Positions 25,130-33,407 of a stretch of DNA of 64,000 nt are shown piece by piece (the first letter of the stretch is position 1; each line of letters begins with the position of its first letter). The translations under genes were made by a program, and so were the position numbers. The notes below the pieces were generated by a model. It ran no database searches. It was not told the DNA's origin and saw only the letters and a list, made by a program, of their open reading frames with translations. The DNA lies in the NCBI GenBank assembly GCA_963675365.2, contig CAXXVA010000002.1, forward strand, positions 589,744 to 653,743, given 5' to 3'. Origin of the DNA: CAXXOK01 sp963675365 (GTDB taxonomy: Bacteria; Bacillota; Clostridia; Christensenellales; Aristaeellaceae).

Positions 25130-26446
25130 ATGGGCAAGATCGTGGCGAAGTTCGGCGGCAGCTCGCTTTCGGACGCGGGACAGTTCCAGAAGGTACGCAA
25201 CATTCTGATGATGGATAAACGGCGTGTGTACGTCGTGCCTTCCGCGCCCGGCAAACGCCATGCCGAGGACGAAAAAGTCACCGACATGCTTTACGCCGCC
25301 CACCGCATGCATTGCTCCGGCGGGGAATGCGACGATCTGTTCGGCCGCATCCGCGAGCGTTACGCGTCCATCGCCGACGCCCTGCACGTGGACATCGATC
25401 TGGATACCGAGTTCACCTGCATCCGCAAGGACATTGCCGACGGCGCGAACTGCGATTACTGCGCAAGCCGCGGCGAGTATTTAAACGGCCTGCTGCTCAG
25501 CAAATACCTGGGCTTTACCTTTATCGATCCCAAGGACACCATCTTTTTCAATGAAAAAGGGCAGCTGGATTCCGAGCGCACCAACACGGTGCTCGGCGAA
25601 GCCCTACGCAGCGTGGAAAACGCGGTCATCCCAGGCTTTTACGGCTGCGGATTCGACGGCAAAATCCGCACCTTCACCCGCGGCGGCAGCGACGTGACCG
25701 GCGCGATCGTCGCCCGGGCGGCGGACGCCGACGTGTACGAGAACTGGACGGACGTTTCGGGCTTTCTGATGGCCGATCCGCGTATCGTGCGCGACGCCAA
25801 GGTGATCCATTCCATTACCTATCAGGAACTGCGGGAGCTTTCCTACATGGGCGCGACGGTGCTCCACCAGGAGAGCGTTTTTCCCGTGCAGCGCGCGGGC
25901 ATCCCCACCAACATCCGCAACACCAACCACCCCCACCATATCGGCACGATGATCACCCTCGCGCCCGAATCGCGCGGAGCGGAGCACATCATCACCGGCA
26001 TCGCGGGTCGCGTAGGCTTTTCGGTCGTTTCGGTGGAAAAGGCGATGATGAACGTCGAGCGCGGCTTCGGCCGCAAGGTGCTGCAGGCGATTGAGGACTT
26101 GGGGCTGAACTTTGAGCACCTGCCCACGGGTATCGATTCGCTGTGCGTAGTGCTGGAGACCGAGCAGCTCGACCCCGTCCGCGACCAGGTCAAGGCCCGC
26201 ATCATGGAGCTGACCAACCCCGACTATATCGACATCCAGGACGAAATGGGACTAATCGCAACCGTCGGCCGCGGCATGGTGCACAATCCCGGCACGGCGG
26301 CGCGGCTATTCAGCGCGTTGAGCAAATCCAACGTCAACGTCCGCATGATCGACCAGGGTTCGGGCGAACTGAGCATTCTGGTCGGCGTAGATACAAGCGA
26401 TTTCCGCACCGCCATTCAGGCGATCTATGCCGAATTTGTAGAGTAA
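25130..26446 (+). CDS. lysC: Aspartate kinase
   Basis: 438 residues. N-terminal VAKFGGSSLSDA is the amino-acid-kinase phosphate-binding motif; GFYGCGFDGKIRTFTRGGSD contains the family GRGGSD-like block (here TRGGSD). Two ACT domains follow (GFSVVSVEKAMMNVERGFG; LIATVGRGMVHNPGTAARLF), implying feedback by lysine or threonine. It catalyses the first step of the lysine, threonine, methionine and diaminopimelate pathway. An alternative internal beta start was not sought. Confidence 0.93.
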   Translation: MGKIVAKFGGSSLSDAGQFQKVRNILMMDKRRVYVVPSAPGKRHAEDEKVTDMLYAAHRMHCSGGECDDLFGRIRERYASIADALHVDIDLDTEFTCIRKDIADGANCDYCASRGEYLNGLLLSKYLGFTFIDPKDTIFFNEKGQLDSERTNTVLGEALRSVENAVIPGFYGCGFDGKIRTFTRGGSDVTGAIVARAADADVYENWTDVSGFLMADPRIVRDAKVIHSITYQELRELSYMGATVLHQESVFPVQRAGIPTNIRNTNHPHHIGTMITLAPESRGAEHIITGIAGRVGFSVVSVEKAMMNVERGFGRKVLQAIEDLGLNFEHLPTGIDSLCVVLETEQLDPVRDQVKARIMELTNPDYIDIQDEMGLIATVGRGMVHNPGTAARLFSALSKSNVNVRMIDQGSGELSILVGVDTSDFRTAIQAIYAEFVE

Positions 26447-26478
26447 ATTCACACTCCGATTAATGCAGAGGTGAGATA

Positions 26479-27243
26479 ATGACCTTAACGCCCGACCTGT
26501 TTCTGATCGTTTGCCCGCTTGCGTTTCTGGCGGGCTTTCTTGATTCTATCGCGGGCGGCGGGGGCATTATCTCGCTGCCTGCGTATTACCTGGCGGGGCT
26601 GCCGCCGGCGCTGGCGGCGGGCACCAACAAGCTGTCGGCGATGATGGCCGCGTCCACGGCGACCTTCAACTACGCGCGCGCCGGAAAGATCGTGCTGAAG
26701 GTCGGCGTTCCTGCGGTCATCGGCGCGCTTTTATGCTCCACGCTCGGCGCTTTAACGCTCACCACCCTGCCGGAGGCCACCGTGCGCATTCTGGTGCTTT
26801 GCTGCATCCCGGTCGCGGCGATTTTCGCCCTGCGCAAGCCCAAACCGCGCGAACGGATGGAACGCAGCGCCAGGGCGACCTTCCTGCTTTCGTTTTTCAT
26901 CGGCGGCGCCGTCGGTTTTTACGACGGGCTGATCGGCCCGGGCACTGGCACGTTTCTGATCCTTTTATTTTTACAGGTATTCCGCATGGAGGCGGTGGAG
27001 GCGGCCGGTACGTCGAAGCTGACCAATCTGGCGAGCAACGTCGCGGCGCTTGTCAGCCTCATCGTGACCGGCAACGTGCTGTTTCTCCTGGGTATCCCGG
27101 CGGGCGCGTGCGGTATGCTCGGCGCGTTTCTTGGCAGCAAATTAACCATCAGGAAGGGCGGCAAGCTGATCCGGGGCGTGATGCTCACGGTGCTTGCGCT
27201 GCTGCTGTTAAAAATCCTGTACGATATTCTGTTTCCGGCGTGA
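26479..27243 (+). CDS. TSUP (TauE/SafE) family membrane permease
   Basis: 254 residues with about eight hydrophobic segments. The N-terminal FLAGFLDSIAGGGGIISLPAY and the repeat GGAVGFYDGLIGPGTGTFL are the two copies of the TSUP glycine-rich motif, and GTNKL/GTSKLTN follow each. These proteins export sulfite, sulfoacetate or related organic anions, or take up sulfur compounds; the substrate here is unknown. The gene stands 32 bp after lysC and may be co-transcribed. Confidence 0.88.
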   Translation: MTLTPDLFLIVCPLAFLAGFLDSIAGGGGIISLPAYYLAGLPPALAAGTNKLSAMMAASTATFNYARAGKIVLKVGVPAVIGALLCSTLGALTLTTLPEATVRILVLCCIPVAAIFALRKPKPRERMERSARATFLLSFFIGGAVGFYDGLIGPGTGTFLILLFLQVFRMEAVEAAGTSKLTNLASNVAALVSLIVTGNVLFLLGIPAGACGMLGAFLGSKLTIRKGGKLIRGVMLTVLALLLLKILYDILFPA

Positions 27244-27362
27244 CCATGCTGTAAAAACAAAGCTGGCGGACGTCCTGTCCGCTTGCATTTCTGACGCCGG
27301 TTATGGTAGCATGAATTGGACTGAACGAAGCGTTTCAGTCGCAGTGAGAGGGGCGAAAGGCA

Positions 27363-27746
27363 ATGGATGATTTGAAGCGTGAGATCACGCTCAGCCTGCC
27401 TGCGGATCAGGAGTTCGTGCTGCTGGCGCGTATGGCGCTGTGCGGCCTTGGAATGCTCGCCGGGCTCGACGTGGGCTTGATTGACGACCTGCGCGCGGCC
27501 ACGGACGAGGTTTGCGACTGCCTGCTGCACCAAAAGCGGAAAGCGGAACGAATCGAACTCAGGGCGTGGCTTACGGATACGCGCCTGCATTGCGGTTTCC
27601 GGGCGGTCCGCGCAAATGAACAGTTTGACGGTGAATGCAGCGATCACGAGCTGAGCCGCTGTGTGCTGGAGACCCTGATGCCGGACGTCGCCCTGATTAA
27701 CGACGACTGCGGCGTGGGCGAGATCAGCTTCTCGCTGCCATTGTAA
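27363..27746 (+). CDS. RsbW/SpoIIAB-like anti-sigma protein with degenerate ATPase motifs
   Basis: 127 residues with the GHKL/HATPase_c layout of serine-protein-kinase anti-sigma factors, directly before a sigma gene. The N-box region reads ATDEVCDCLLH where family members have E-A-x-x-N: the Glu is present but the Asn is not. The ATP-lid glycines (GxGL before the last helix) are replaced by HELSRC. It may therefore bind the sigma factor without normal kinase activity. No antagonist gene (SpoIIAA type) is adjacent. Confidence 0.75.
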   Translation: MDDLKREITLSLPADQEFVLLARMALCGLGMLAGLDVGLIDDLRAATDEVCDCLLHQKRKAERIELRAWLTDTRLHCGFRAVRANEQFDGECSDHELSRCVLETLMPDVALINDDCGVGEISFSLPL

Positions 27747-27756
27747 GGATCATAGC

Positions 27757-28497
27757 ATGACGAATGAAGAACGGATCGGCGAACTGTTCAGGAAATACGC
27801 CGAAACCCGTGACGCACAAATCAGGGACGAGCTGGTCGAGAGTTATATACCCTTGGCCAAAGCTGTCGCGCGCCGTTTTGAGGGCCGCGGCATCGAAACC
27901 GACGATTTGCAGCAGGTCGCAAGCCTTGCGCTGTTAAAGGCGGTCGAGCGCTTTGACTTAAGCCGCGGTTTCCGCTTTGTCACCTACGCCGTACCGACCA
28001 TCGCCGGCGACGTGCGCAACTATATCCGCGACAAGACCGGCTCCATGCGCATGCCGCGCGATATGCGCACCAAGCTTTACCATATGCAGCTCACGCGCGA
28101 AAAATTCGAAAACGAACACCTGCGCGAACCGACCGCTATCGAGCTCGCCGAGGCGATGCACATCACGCCTGACGAACTGCTGATGCTGTTAGACATGCGC
28201 AAGCAGACCGATACCGTATCGCTGGATGCCCCGATCAGCGAGGAGCACGCGGCGCAGATCGGCGCGCTGCTTGGCGCCGACGATAAAGGCTTTGATCAGG
28301 TGGACCGCTCCCAGTGGATGAACTGGATTTTTTCCAAGGTCGACGATAAAGAACGGAAGCTTCTCACCCTGCGCTATGCCGAGCGTCTGGGCCAGCGCGA
28401 GGTCGCCAAGCAGCTTGGCGTATCGCAGATGCAGGTGTCCCGTATGGAACGGCGCGTACTGCAAAGGCTGCGCGCCATCGAGGAAAGCGGAGCCTAG
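27757..28497 (+). CDS. SigB/SigF/SigG-family RNA polymerase sigma factor
   Basis: 246 residues with sigma-70 group 3 layout: region 2 (IETDDLQQVASLALLKAVERFDLSRG with the core-binding and -10 parts, FVTYAVPTIAGDVRNYIRDK), region 3 (LREPTAIELAEAMHITPDEL) and region 4 helix-turn-helix (GQREVAKQLGVSQMQVSRME). The gene is 10 bp after the anti-sigma-like gene. It could be a sporulation sigma-F/G or a general stress factor; the absence of spoIIAA upstream leaves this open. Confidence 0.92.
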   Translation: MTNEERIGELFRKYAETRDAQIRDELVESYIPLAKAVARRFEGRGIETDDLQQVASLALLKAVERFDLSRGFRFVTYAVPTIAGDVRNYIRDKTGSMRMPRDMRTKLYHMQLTREKFENEHLREPTAIELAEAMHITPDELLMLLDMRKQTDTVSLDAPISEEHAAQIGALLGADDKGFDQVDRSQWMNWIFSKVDDKERKLLTLRYAERLGQREVAKQLGVSQMQVSRMERRVLQRLRAIEESGA

Positions 28498-28532
28498 ACA
28501 CATGCAGGGCGTGGGATTCAACAGTATTTAGG

Positions 28533-28577
28533 GGAACGCGCAGCCTCGCGCATGTCAATGCGCGGGGCAGCTATGGT
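28533..28577 (+). repeat. Degenerate first unit of the structured repeat array
   Basis: AACGCGCAGC-CTCGCGCAT-gtca-ATGCGCGGGG-CAGC has the same outline as the second hairpin of the complete units (GCGC-AGC, hairpin, GCAGC) and directly abuts unit 1. Confidence 0.5.
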
Positions 28578-28800
28578 CTGAGGGAGGCCGCAAGGCCGGC
28601 TAGCGTCTGAAATTACCGAAGTATAGAGGTATAAATCAAGCGCGTAGCTGCGACACACCATAGGTGCGGCGCAGCCGAAAGAAAGATTGTACTGAGGGAG
28701 GCCGTAAGGCCGACTTGCGCCCGAAATTTGCGAAGCATAATGAAGCGCGCAGCTGGGGTACACCAAAGGTGCGGTGCAGCCGAAAGAAGGGAGGGTTCGT
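28578..28800 (+). repeat. Two tandem structured units of about 114 bp
   Basis: Unit 1 starts at 28578 and unit 2 at 28692, both with CTGAGGGAGGCCG. Each has a GGCC-GCAA/GTAA-GGCC hairpin, a variable middle, then a hairpin around CACC-A(T/A)A-GGTG closed by GCTG/CAGC, and ends GCAGCCGAAAGAA. The array fills the 300-bp gap between the sigma gene and the HlyD-like gene; the last unit runs into its ribosome site. Confidence 0.8.
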
Positions 28801-28801
28801 A

Positions 28802-30280
28802 GTGCAGGGAAACGGCAATCATGATCCATATTCGCAGGAACAGTGGATACAGAATATGACGCCCGAGCAATACGCACAGTGGCGGGCGCAAAACAGCCTG
28901 CCGCCTGTGCAGCCGACCCAGTATCCCCAGCAGCCTCCCATGAGTAACGAGCAGTGGGCGGCTATGCAGGCGCAGCAATTGCAGATGTCGCCCCAGGAGC
29001 TTCTGGAATGGCAGGCCATGCAGGCGGCCAAGGCCGAGCTCGCCCGGAAAAAGGAAAAAAAGCATAAGCGCAAGATGCGGCGCATGAACCGCAGCCCTCT
29101 GGTGCGCATTTTACAGGCGATGCTCATCGTCGGCCTGGTCGGCGGCGCGGCATGGCTGGTGATAAACAGTATGCAGGAGCCAAAGCCCACCACCGCGATC
29201 GTCGAAACCGCATCGCTGGGCACTACGCACGTCGGCGACGCGCTGATCGTGCGCAACGAAACGGTGTATAACGACGAGGGCGTGCAGAATATCGAATACG
29301 TTGCCCGCGAGGGCAGCCTGGTGCAGCGCGGCGACGTGGTGTGCTATGTGTTTTCCACGGGCTATTCCAGCAGCCAGATGACCACCCTGCAGGATTACCG
29401 CGACCAGATCAAGGACTACCAGCAAACGCTTTTAGCTTCAGAAACGGCCTACGACCAGAAGATGGCCCGGCTCAACGAGCAGGTGATCCAGCGCGGGCTG
29501 GAAGTGCGCACGCTGGTGCACGGCGCGCGCGGTAACCTGATCAACCAGGAAACCATTCTGCAAACGGCGATCGACGAGCGGCAGGCCTACTTCCGCTCCA
29601 AGTATTCCTCCGACATGCGCCTAACCCGCCTGTATGACGACGAAGAGACCCAGCAGAATCATATCGGCAGCTGGATCAAGCAGCGTGCGGCGACGCAGGA
29701 AAGCATCATTTCCTTTTATACCGACGGCTACGAGTACGCGCTGACGCCGCAGACCTATCTGGATTATTCGCCCGCGGAGGTCCGTGCAATGTATAACGGG
29801 CAAAAGCCCACGCAGGACATCACCGAACGCGGCAAAACCGACATCTACCGCCTGGTGCGAAAGGATAACTACGCCGTGCTGATGCTCGTCAAGGACAGCG
29901 TCTGGACGCCGGTGGAAAACTCCGTGTACAAGCTGACGCTTGAGAACTTTTCCACCACCACCGTCAACGCGCAGGTCATCAGCTATACGCGCTCCTCGGG
30001 CGAACTTCTGCTGCGGCTAGGCGTCGCCGGGGACGTCAGCCCCGTGCTTTACATGCGCACCTGCCAGGCGGAGCTTGGCGAGTATGTGGACAGCCTGATC
30101 GTGCCCAAGGCCGCCATTTACACCCAGAACGACCAGAAGGGCGTCGTACGCGTGCTCGAGGACGGATCGCTGGTGTTTATCCCCGTCACCATCATTTCCG
30201 AACAGCAGGACGGCGTGTACATCGCGCCCATCCAGACCGGCGCGCTGGTCTCGGGGCAGACGGTGAGGCTCTTTAACTGA
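28802..30280 (+). CDS. HlyD-like membrane protein with Gln-rich N terminus
   Basis: 492 residues from GTG 28802, preceded by AAGGGAGGG; an upstream ATG (28664) would translate the RNA-like repeat and is rejected. Residues 1-75 are Gln/Pro/Met-rich and probably disordered, 76-98 very basic (ARKKEKKHKRKMRRM), 99-122 a membrane helix. The outside part has a biotinyl/lipoyl-like beta domain (EYVAREGSLVQRGDVVCYV), a coiled coil (about 195-290) and a C-terminal beta part (VPKAAIYTQNDQKGVVRVL), as in HlyD adaptors. No partner ABC or RND pump is adjacent; instead yggS-sepF-yggT-divIVA follow. Confidence 0.8.
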   Translation: MQGNGNHDPYSQEQWIQNMTPEQYAQWRAQNSLPPVQPTQYPQQPPMSNEQWAAMQAQQLQMSPQELLEWQAMQAAKAELARKKEKKHKRKMRRMNRSPLVRILQAMLIVGLVGGAAWLVINSMQEPKPTTAIVETASLGTTHVGDALIVRNETVYNDEGVQNIEYVAREGSLVQRGDVVCYVFSTGYSSSQMTTLQDYRDQIKDYQQTLLASETAYDQKMARLNEQVIQRGLEVRTLVHGARGNLINQETILQTAIDERQAYFRSKYSSDMRLTRLYDDEETQQNHIGSWIKQRAATQESIISFYTDGYEYALTPQTYLDYSPAEVRAMYNGQKPTQDITERGKTDIYRLVRKDNYAVLMLVKDSVWTPVENSVYKLTLENFSTTTVNAQVISYTRSSGELLLRLGVAGDVSPVLYMRTCQAELGEYVDSLIVPKAAIYTQNDQKGVVRVLEDGSLVFIPVTIISEQQDGVYIAPIQTGALVSGQTVRLFN

Positions 30281-30346
30281 CGATTAGGCAAACGCCGATG
30301 CAATTCCCCTTTTTCAGAGGTATTGGCCGGAGAGGAGAGGAAATCG

Positions 30347-31087
30347 TTGACAGAAAAAGGTTTTATGACACAAAACAATGACGGCTTACTCGACTTTTCC
30401 AGCCTCACATTACAGAGACTTGAACAGAATGTTAAAAATGTGTTAGATAATTTGCACAAAAATGTGTACCAAACTTCGTCACCCGCGAAGCTGATCGCCG
30501 TCACCAAGACCGTTTCAGCCCAGGTGATTAGTGCGCTTTTCAAGCTTGGAATACAAGATATTGGGGAAAACCGTGCGCAGGTCGCGCTGCCCAAATTATT
30601 ACAGATCGGTGAAGACGCGGATTTTCGCTTGCATTGGATCGGAAGGTTGCAAACAAACAAAGTTAAAGATATAATAGATAAAGTCTTTATGCTCCATTCA
30701 CTGGACAGGCTTGCGCTTGCCCAGGAGGTGGAACGCAGGGCGGGGGAGAAGGGCCTGACCATTCCGGCGCTTGCGCAGGTGAACGTCGCCCGGGAACCCC
30801 AGAAAGCCGGGCTTTCCCCGGAAGAGCTTCTGCCGTTTTTAAAGCGGATGCGGGACTTTCCAAACATCCGCATCCGGGGGCTGATGACGATGATGCCCTA
30901 TACCCGCGACGACGCCGAACTGGAACGCCTGTTCCGGGAAATGCGCGCCCTGTTTGACAGGATGCGGGACGAAGCGGTGGACGGCGTGGAGATGCGCGAA
31001 CTCTCCATGGGCATGAGCAACGATTATCGTATCGCCGCCCGCTGCGGCGCGACCATGGTCCGCGTCGGCACGGCACTCTATCAGTAA
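30347..31087 (+). CDS. yggS: YggS family PLP homeostasis protein
   Basis: 246 residues from TTG 30347, six bases after GAGGAGAGG; TTG 30323 lies before and ATG 30365 after this site. The single TIM-barrel domain has KLIAVTKTVSA (PLP lysine), DIGENRAQ, HWIGRLQTNKVK, LSMGMSNDYRIAARCGATMVRVGTALY. The protein binds PLP and balances B6 and amino-acid pools without a known reaction. The first 40 codons are clearly AT-richer than the rest. It commonly precedes sepF in Firmicutes. Confidence 0.92.
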   Translation: MTEKGFMTQNNDGLLDFSSLTLQRLEQNVKNVLDNLHKNVYQTSSPAKLIAVTKTVSAQVISALFKLGIQDIGENRAQVALPKLLQIGEDADFRLHWIGRLQTNKVKDIIDKVFMLHSLDRLALAQEVERRAGEKGLTIPALAQVNVAREPQKAGLSPEELLPFLKRMRDFPNIRIRGLMTMMPYTRDDAELERLFREMRALFDRMRDEAVDGVEMRELSMGMSNDYRIAARCGATMVRVGTALYQ

Positions 31088-31136
31088 GTATCGGATTTCC
31101 AGATATAGCCTCGCATTGGCGACAGGAGGAAAGCAG

Positions 31137-32138
31137 TTGAGCGTTTTGCAACGGGTCTCCGGATGGCTGACCGGCAAAGGCGCAAACGGCCCGCAAGCCG
31201 CCTATGGCGGCAACAGGCCGCGCGGATACTACGGTTCCCCGGAAGCGGAGGACGCCTACGGCTCCATGCACGGCGGCCAGGGCTTTGCCGCGCCCGAGGA
31301 GAGTTTCCCCCAGGACGCAGCCCCCTCCGCGGACCGCTTTTCCGGCGGCGCGGATCCCTATAACGGCCGCGTGCCCTACCGCTCCAGGCAAGATCAGTAC
31401 GCGGAGCAGGAGACTTATCAAAACACCCAGCAGCCGGACCTGCGCCATCGGCGCCAGGACGTACAGCAGAGTTATCCCCAGCAGCCCGAGCAGCCGCAGT
31501 ACCGGCAGGCCGCCAACGTGGTCGATTTCCCGGTGCAGCAGGAAGCCGCTCCCGCACATGTGGAATATGTGATCCTGCTGCGCAGCCGCAACGAGTGCAC
31601 CAAGGTGATCGAATACATCAAAACCAACGCCTCCGTGTTTATGAACATGGAATATATCGCCAACGAGGGCGAGCGCCAGCGCTGCGTGGACATGCTTTCG
31701 GGCGCGGCCTACACGCTGGGCTGCCAGCTGCATAAGATTTCCAACCGCGGCATCTACCTGATCGCCTCGCCCTATGTGCGTGTGATGATCGATCCCGCGA
31801 TGAAGCGCTTCAACGCCACGGCGGAAGCGCCGGCCTATTCGCAGCAGACGGGCGAGTACCCGCCGGTTTCCGAGCCGGAATGGAACGCGCCGCGCGCGCA
31901 GGAACCGGCATACGCCCGGCAGGAGTACGAGGCTCCGGCACAGCCCGCCGCTTATGCCCAGCGGGAGTACGAAGCCCCTGCGCAGCAGCAGCCCGCCGCT
32001 TCGTATGCCCAACAGCCGCATCAGCAGCAACCCCAGCAATCCTACAGCCCCTTCCAGCGGCCCCGGCCCACGTTCCAGTCCCAGCAGCAGGAGCCGTTTC
32101 GCAGGGCGTCCGGCCAGCAGTACTTCGGCCGTCAATAA
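31137..32138 (+). CDS. sepF: Cell-division protein SepF with long low-complexity tails
   Basis: 333 residues from TTG 31137, seven bases after AGGAGG. An N-terminal amphipathic helix (LSVLQRVSGWLTGKG) would anchor the protein to the membrane. After about 130 disordered residues comes the SepF core (about 140-220; HVEYVILLRSRNECTKVIEYI, NASVFMNMEYI, YTLGCQLHKISNRGIYLIAS). The C terminus is Gln/Pro/Tyr-rich with imperfect repeats (QEYEAPAQPAAYA, REYEAPAQQQPAA). SepF tethers and arranges FtsZ at the septum. Usual SepF is about 150 residues, so this one is twice as long. Confidence 0.92.
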   Translation: MSVLQRVSGWLTGKGANGPQAAYGGNRPRGYYGSPEAEDAYGSMHGGQGFAAPEESFPQDAAPSADRFSGGADPYNGRVPYRSRQDQYAEQETYQNTQQPDLRHRRQDVQQSYPQQPEQPQYRQAANVVDFPVQQEAAPAHVEYVILLRSRNECTKVIEYIKTNASVFMNMEYIANEGERQRCVDMLSGAAYTLGCQLHKISNRGIYLIASPYVRVMIDPAMKRFNATAEAPAYSQQTGEYPPVSEPEWNAPRAQEPAYARQEYEAPAQPAAYAQREYEAPAQQQPAASYAQQPHQQQPQQSYSPFQRPRPTFQSQQQEPFRRASGQQYFGRQ

Positions 32139-32175
32139 CGTACGTCAATTCTTTTAGCTTTTCGGGAGGTACCCT

Positions 32176-32466
32176 ATGTTAGTCAGTATTTTGAACTTCA
32201 TCTTCAACGTCATTATTTTCCTTCTGGGGGTCGCGTCGTGGGCGGTGCTGATCTATGTGATCATGGCGCTGATCGTACCGCAGAACAAATACACCCAGCT
32301 GATCGGCAAATATGTCGAGCCGATCCTTGCGCCGCTGCGCAAGTTCCTGTTCCGCGTATTTCCCAAGCTTCGGGAGATCGGGGTCGATTTCTCGCCGCTT
32401 TTATTCTATCTTTTGATTCAGATCGCATCGTGGCTGGTCAGGCTGCTGAGAAGTATCCTGATATAA
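32176..32466 (+). CDS. YggT family membrane protein
   Basis: 96 residues with two hydrophobic segments (about 8-30 and 70-92) and the family loop NKYTQLIGKYVEPILAPLRKFLFRVFPK. YggT proteins lie beside sepF in many bacteria and are linked to division or osmotic balance; the mechanism is unknown. Preceded by CGGGAGG. A small member of the division cluster. Confidence 0.92.
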   Translation: MLVSILNFIFNVIIFLLGVASWAVLIYVIMALIVPQNKYTQLIGKYVEPILAPLRKFLFRVFPKLREIGVDFSPLLFYLLIQIASWLVRLLRSILI

Positions 32467-32504
32467 TCAAAACCGAAACGTTCTTGACGAGAGGAGAATG
32501 ACGG

Positions 32505-33050
32505 ATGGGCATCACCGTTTCCGACATCGAACGCAAAGAGTTTGCTTACAAAGGCGCGGGCTACGACCCTTACGACGTAGACCAGTACCTCGACCAGATC
32601 TGCGACGAGATGGTCGCCATGCAGGACAGGATTGTCCAGCTTGAAAAGGAACTTGCCGACGCCCAGCGCGAAGTGGAGCAGGCCAAGCACGCGGCCCAGC
32701 CGGCGCCGGCGCCCGCACCCGCGCAACAGGAGACCTTCGCAAGGCCCGCGGCTGCAGAACCGCCCGTCGCAAGAACCTCCGAAGCCCTGGAAGCCATCCT
32801 GATCAACGCCCAGCGCCTGGCCGACGACGCCGTGGAAAACGCCAACCGCAAGGCCGACGAGCTTCTCAAAAAAGCGCAGGCGGAAGCCGACGGCATCACC
32901 TCCGGCGCACAAGGAGAAAAGGAACGTATTGAAGCGGAGTACGCCACGCTCAAGGAAGCGGCCCAGAAGTTCAAGGAAGACTTCCTCAAGATCCTCGACG
33001 AGCACAAGAGCCTGTTTAACAAGCAGATCAAGGAAACGGGGATCGTTTAA
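32505..33050 (+). CDS. divIVA: DivIVA domain protein
   Basis: 181 residues. The N terminus GITVSDIERKEFAYKGAGYDPYDVDQYLDQI is the DivIVA membrane-curvature-binding domain, followed by coiled-coil segments (about 40-70 and 105-170) around an Ala/Pro-rich linker. DivIVA marks cell poles and septa and recruits partners. Its place after sepF-yggT is the usual one, though ylmH is missing from the usual order. Confidence 0.92.
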   Translation: MGITVSDIERKEFAYKGAGYDPYDVDQYLDQICDEMVAMQDRIVQLEKELADAQREVEQAKHAAQPAPAPAPAQQETFARPAAAEPPVARTSEALEAILINAQRLADDAVENANRKADELLKKAQAEADGITSGAQGEKERIEAEYATLKEAAQKFKEDFLKILDEHKSLFNKQIKETGIV

Positions 33051-33053
33051 CCC

Positions 33054-33081
33054 TTTACAATTTTCGTTTTATGCTTATACT
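33054..33081 (+). promoter_or_regulatory. Possible promoter of the T-box-ileS transcript
   Basis: TTTACA (33054-33059), 16-bp spacer, TATACT (33076-33081). Directly after it is a hairpin, GAAGGtGTATGC-caaa-GCATACgCCTTC (33083-33110), followed by CAGTTTTT. This may be a divIVA operon terminator or a 5' stem of the leader. Confidence 0.55.
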
Positions 33082-33114
33082 ATGAAGGTGTATGCCAAAG
33101 CATACGCCTTCAAC

Positions 33115-33346
33115 AGTTTTTGCGATGACGGGGACGGATACTTGGAATTGGTTCTCTAGCGAACCCGGGGCGGTGGAAGCCGGGGAGAACCTGCAAGCGT
33201 CGGATCACCCCGGAGCCATCCGCCTAAATCGTCAGGGCGGGTCGGGCGCTCCCGTTACAGGGCACAGCGAGAGGGCGGAAATATCCGCCAACACGGGTGG
33301 TACCGCGGAATGTGAATTTCCGTCCTGTATATGCAGGACGGTTTTT
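33115..33346 (+). promoter_or_regulatory. T-box leader (isoleucine) of ileS
   Basis: The T-box sequence GGGTGGTACCGCGG lies at 33295-33308, followed by an intrinsic terminator CCGTCCTG-tatat-GCAGGACGG-TTTTT (33320-33346) that competes with the antiterminator. Stem I is readable as CGGGG/CCCCG, with the Ile codon ATC in the facing internal loop (GTCGGATCACCCC). Uncharged tRNA-Ile would bind and allow ileS read-through. Confidence 0.93.
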
Positions 33347-33407
33347 AATACCAATCCAAACCCTCAACTGTTTGAAGATTCGAATTGGTATCAGGAGGAG
33401 AAACGGA

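Noticed and set aside
27266..27282. Terminator after the TSUP gene
   Set aside because: GCGGAC/GTCCGC stem is present but no T-run follows; too weak to list.
28664..28801. N-terminal extension of the HlyD-like protein from ATG 28664
   Set aside because: It would translate the structured repeat; the GTG at 28802 has the ribosome site AAGGGAGGG.
30286..30302. Third copy of the hairpin element after the HlyD-like gene
   Set aside because: TAGGCAAACGCCGATGC resembles the left end, but no right arm or core follows; at most a fragment, possibly chance.
30687..32135. Long minus-strand reading frame (482 codons) over yggS and sepF
   Set aside because: It is antisense to two well-supported genes, has Leu/Arg/Gly-rich low-complexity content and no ribosome site; GC-rich codon bias opens such frames.
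33297..33407. N-terminal extension of IleS
   Set aside because: Runs through the T-box and its terminator; the start at 33408 has its own ribosome site and matches IleS N termini.
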